A DNA stretch of 64,000 nt from Diphasiastrum complanatum. Taxonomy: Eukaryota; Streptophyta; Lycopodiopsida; Lycopodiales; Lycopodiaceae. Position numbers and translations under genes: made by a program. Position 1 is the first letter of the stretch. Every line of letters starts with the position of its first letter. Of this stretch, positions 61,361 to 64,000 are shown one piece after another. Where the stretch lies: NCBI GenBank assembly GCA_029204225.1, contig CM055098.1, positions 11,985,552 through 12,049,551 on the forward strand. The letters run 5' to 3'. The notes below the pieces were generated by a model, which had not been told where the DNA came from, made no database searches, and saw nothing but the letters and a program-made list of their open reading frames with translations.

Positions 61361-61779
61361 TTATTCCTCAAATTTGTCACTTCTAGTAGAATCCAATTTC
61401 ACAGATGTATCGGCTTCCCCTTCTGACTGAAGCTTCAGATTTCGAACTTTTTCAAATTCAAAATCACTTGTAGTCTTGGCACTAACCTCCTGCCATCCTA
61501 ATTGTCTAGCCCTATATTCCCATACTTTGGTTTTCTGCACCTCTAGTGCTAACTCTGCCTCGGGCTTTTCTCTGGCTTCTTCACTAGTTTCCATGCCAAC
61601 GTTACATTTCTCTGCCTCCTTCTGGTACTGTGAGGTTAACTTCTTTATTTCAAGATAAGCATTGTCAAAATGTAGCTGTCTTTCCTCATTGCTATATTCT
61701 TGGAGTTTCAGCTCTTCATGAAGGTCTTGTATTTTGATATGATCGATATCTTGCAGCACAGGGTCAAGCTTTGCACAGT
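61361..61779 (-). CDS. Last exon of an unidentified coiled-coil protein
   Basis: Minus strand. A strong 3' splice site (pyrimidine tract then TGTGCAG) ends at 61,780, so the exon probably begins at 61,779 rather than at the upstream Met. About 138 codons end at TAA 61,363-61,361. The product is charged and helical throughout: IKIQDLHEELKLQEYSNEER, then EIKKLTSQYQKEAEKC, ELALEVQKTKVWEYRARQLG and an acidic tail, consistent with a coiled coil. Two overlapping AATAAA signals lie at and just after the stop. Upstream exons were not located. I do not recognise the family. Confidence 0.5.
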
Positions 61780-62667
61780 CTGCACACATGAGAGGACAAA
61801 GAAGTTGGAAGGTCTTATCTAAACTAGCAAATATATACTTGACTCTATACGATATGTTGGAGTTTTAACTTAACTCCATACGATATGTCAGAGTTTTATT
61901 AAAGTCATGGAAAAGAAATTGCCTACTTAACATGGGCCAGTGAAATGCTTCTTTGGAGTAATGCAAAAACAAGAGCACCAGTGATTTTTTTTTCCCTTCG
62001 AGTAACAACCATTTTTTCTTAGAGGGATAGTCGTCTCCATTGGAAGACTTATTGTTGTAGAGTCCAAACTTCTATTGAAAGTCCTAGAAGTTTGGCCACA
62101 GTGGCTCTTTGCTACCTTCCTTTACCCCTTTGCGTCTACTATCAAAATTGTCTTTGGGAAAAGGAAATCACCTGAGAAAATATGAGGAGCTCAGACAGCT
62201 ACCTTACACCATGTCTCACTCACTAGAGCTTGTAACCAGGTTGTAGCTATGAGTCATGACCAGCCTTCAGAAATGCCAAATCCTTAGCATGAACCTCTAA
62301 GCAAATTAGCATTAGTAGGGTCCCTATCTGCAAGTAATTCCTAGTACTCTGCAGTATCATGCAAAAAAGTGCAGGACTAGCTACTATTTCCATGCCCCTT
62401 ATCTAAGTTGATATTGAAATTATTTTGAACAAGCAATTATAGTCTCATCTCAAAATCCCACATATTCTAAGACACAAACGATGGAAATAACCAAAGCTGT
62501 CTCAAAACTATAGTGGCCCTTACAAGGTTGTTATAAAACCTCAATTAGTCTGCTTATTGATTAGATCTCCGCTTGAAACTAAAGTTCATCATGTGTTCCG
62601 TGTTAGCGAGCGGCTGAGTGGGAACGGAAGGTGAACTAGCTCACGTTCCAATTCCACCAGGCGCTCT
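61780..62667. other. Probable intron / upstream region of the coiled-coil gene
   Basis: No coding segment recognised with confidence. Confidence 0.3.
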
Positions 62668-62838
62668 TTCAAGCTGCTATCATGGATTTGACAGCCTTTG
62701 TACCCATGAAACCCGAAAAGGTCATGAATACGAGACATCAACACCTTTGCCTTCTGATTCCACTCAGTCGCTCTTTCAAGCTGCTAACATGGATTTGACA
62801 GCCTTTGTACCCATGAAACCCGAAAAAGTCATGAATAA
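62666..62838. repeat. 69-bp segment duplicated at 102-bp spacing
   Basis: CGCTCTTTCAAGCTGCTA starts near 62,668 and again near 62,770. The following 50 bp are identical except two substitutions, and both end CATGAATA. It is open on both strands, so either could be an exon duplication; I cannot tell. 62,839-63,007 has nothing recognisable. Confidence 0.85.
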
Positions 62839-63007
62839 GCAACATCATCGGTTGAGAGAATCGTTTGATTTCTAAACACCTGATCCGTCGGAAAGGTAAG
62901 TCATGATGAGGACACCCTAGAGAAAAAGGTAGACCTAAGACTGAGATTCCCTATTCCAAGCTTGAGGAGGAAATTCTTAACGGACAGGGAGAGAGAATGT
63001 TATGTAC

Positions 63008-63465
63008 TGTTATGAACAGATTCACAGGTATTAGTATCAATGATGCATAAAAAACAGCAAAAGGCATTCACATAGCATTCTCCAACTAGAAAATTCAAGT
63101 CTGATCACAAACAAAGAAGTTATGACAAAAAATATGGAAAAAAAATTAAAATCTAGAGAGAGAAAAAACGGTCAAAAAGTTGTCTAGAAAGAGAGAGCTG
63201 AAGATCCACCAAAAGATAAAGATCCAACTAAAGAGAGATGAAGAGATAGCAAATCTTAGTCCTTCAATAAAGATCCTTAAATCTGCAAAGAAAATCACAA
63301 AAACAAACTTAAGATCCAGAAACCTGCAACAAAACCATAAAACAAAAAAGCACTCCCAGGAAAGTGCTCTGATACCATGTTATGAACATATTCACAAGTA
63401 TTAGTATCAATGATGCATAAAAAACAGCAAAAATCATTTACATAGCATTCTCCAACTAAGAAATT
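63008..63465 (-). mobile_element. PBS-bearing non-coding LTR element (TRIM-like or truncated)
   Basis: Two direct copies of about 88 bp starting TGTTATGAACA (63,008-63,095 and 63,378-63,465) are separated by 282 bp. A perfect initiator-Met PBS (minus TGGTATCAGAGC, 63,377-63,366) abuts the right copy. The right copy appears to continue as a longer LTR: minus-strand CTATAAATAGCC near 63,595-63,606 could be its TATA box. If so, the left copy is a truncated 3' LTR. If the LTRs are only about 80 bp, this is a TRIM. No polypurine tract or coding sequence was seen. Confidence 0.55.
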
Positions 63466-64000
63466 GTATAAATATCAATGGCTGCCAATAGCTCAAGCTG
63501 ATCTCCCAACTAAGATCTCCAAAATAATACAACTCCCCTACAAGAAGCCCAAGATTCAAATGATCAAAACTAGCAAATGACTAGCCTTAGTGGCTATTTA
63601 TAGTGGACAAACGCTACCTCCTTTCATATTGATTTGGAGGGAAAGTGAAATTCAAAAGTTAGGGCCAAAAATAAAAAACCATCTAAAATAGTATTTCTAG
63701 GCCCATCACGTGTAATATAAACTGCACTGTCGAAAGTAGAGAAGTATGGACTATAATAGGGGTAAATAATATGTACCATAATCGGTATGCCTAAGGTGAC
63801 AACCTCACCACGAAATGATGGTCCGACATTGTCACCATTTTTAGTGCCACGAGTCAACATCTCAAGCTGCCTTGTGCTGTAGATCTAGGTGTTGACCATG
63901 CTTGAGGTGGGACCCATTTGTACTATCATATAGAGGTGGAAGAGCCCTTTATTATTCATTCGGTCTACCCAAGAGTTGGTTGATGGTACAAGCATGTGCA
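63466..64000. other. Probable continuation of the LTR; no gene
   Basis: See the TATA-like sequence near 63,600. No coding potential recognised to the window end. Confidence 0.3.

Overview
This window is nuclear DNA of a land plant. The evidence is plant-type spliced genes (an amaranthin-like lectin and a magnesium-dependent phosphatase of the MDP-1 type), GT-AG introns, and Ty1/copia retrotransposons primed by initiator methionine tRNA. The sequence is AT-rich and mostly made of mobile-element remains. At least eight long AG/CT dinucleotide tracts lie across it. I cannot name the species; nothing seen distinguishes a fern, lycophyte or bryophyte from a seed plant with confidence.

Layout. 1-773 (minus) is the 5' part of an apparently intact agglutinin-domain (amaranthin-like) lectin gene that runs off the window. 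1.4-5.5 kb holds imperfect tandem repeats, a Helitron replication-protein fragment, scrambled copia fragments and a possible PP2C relic. 5.8-10.5 kb is an old copia element (minus) that kept both LTRs, primer-binding site and polypurine tract but lost its integrase. 12.4-17.8 kb has a minus-strand RT/RNase H fragment next to a decayed plus-strand copia element with a 3' LTR. 17.9-24.8 kb contains four decayed relatives of the lectin (minus) separated by diverged tandem repeats and a PBS-bearing LTR. 25-31 kb is low-complexity and minisatellite DNA with a possible non-autonomous LTR element. 31.4-34.1 kb carries two convergent intron-containing coding relics, one resembling a poorly characterised transposon protein; this is the best candidate here for an undescribed element. 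34.1-37.6 kb has two more copia fragments.

38,337-44,765 is the one complete retrotransposon: 655/650-bp LTRs that differ by one substitution and a 5-bp deletion, an initiator-Met PBS, a 1.16-kb leader, a single 1318-codon Gag-Pol frame and a polypurine tract. It is very young, yet shows no target-site duplication and carries an extra arginine codon inside the integrase zinc finger. 45.5-46.6 kb is another RT/RNase H fragment. At 47.4 kb sits a very short tRNA-like SINE flanked by a perfect 14-bp duplication.

48,530-52,162 (plus) is a four-exon MDP-1-type HAD phosphatase gene, apparently intact; its 2.6-kb first intron hosts an antisense hAT transposase relic. 54.4-58.6 kb is a decayed Ty3/gypsy pol (plus) interrupted by a minus-strand copia gag-integrase fragment. 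61.4-61.8 kb is the last exon of an unidentified coiled-coil gene (minus), and the right edge has another PBS-bearing LTR. Only three host genes look potentially functional: the lectin, MDP-1 and the coiled-coil gene. The rest is mostly layered transposon history.
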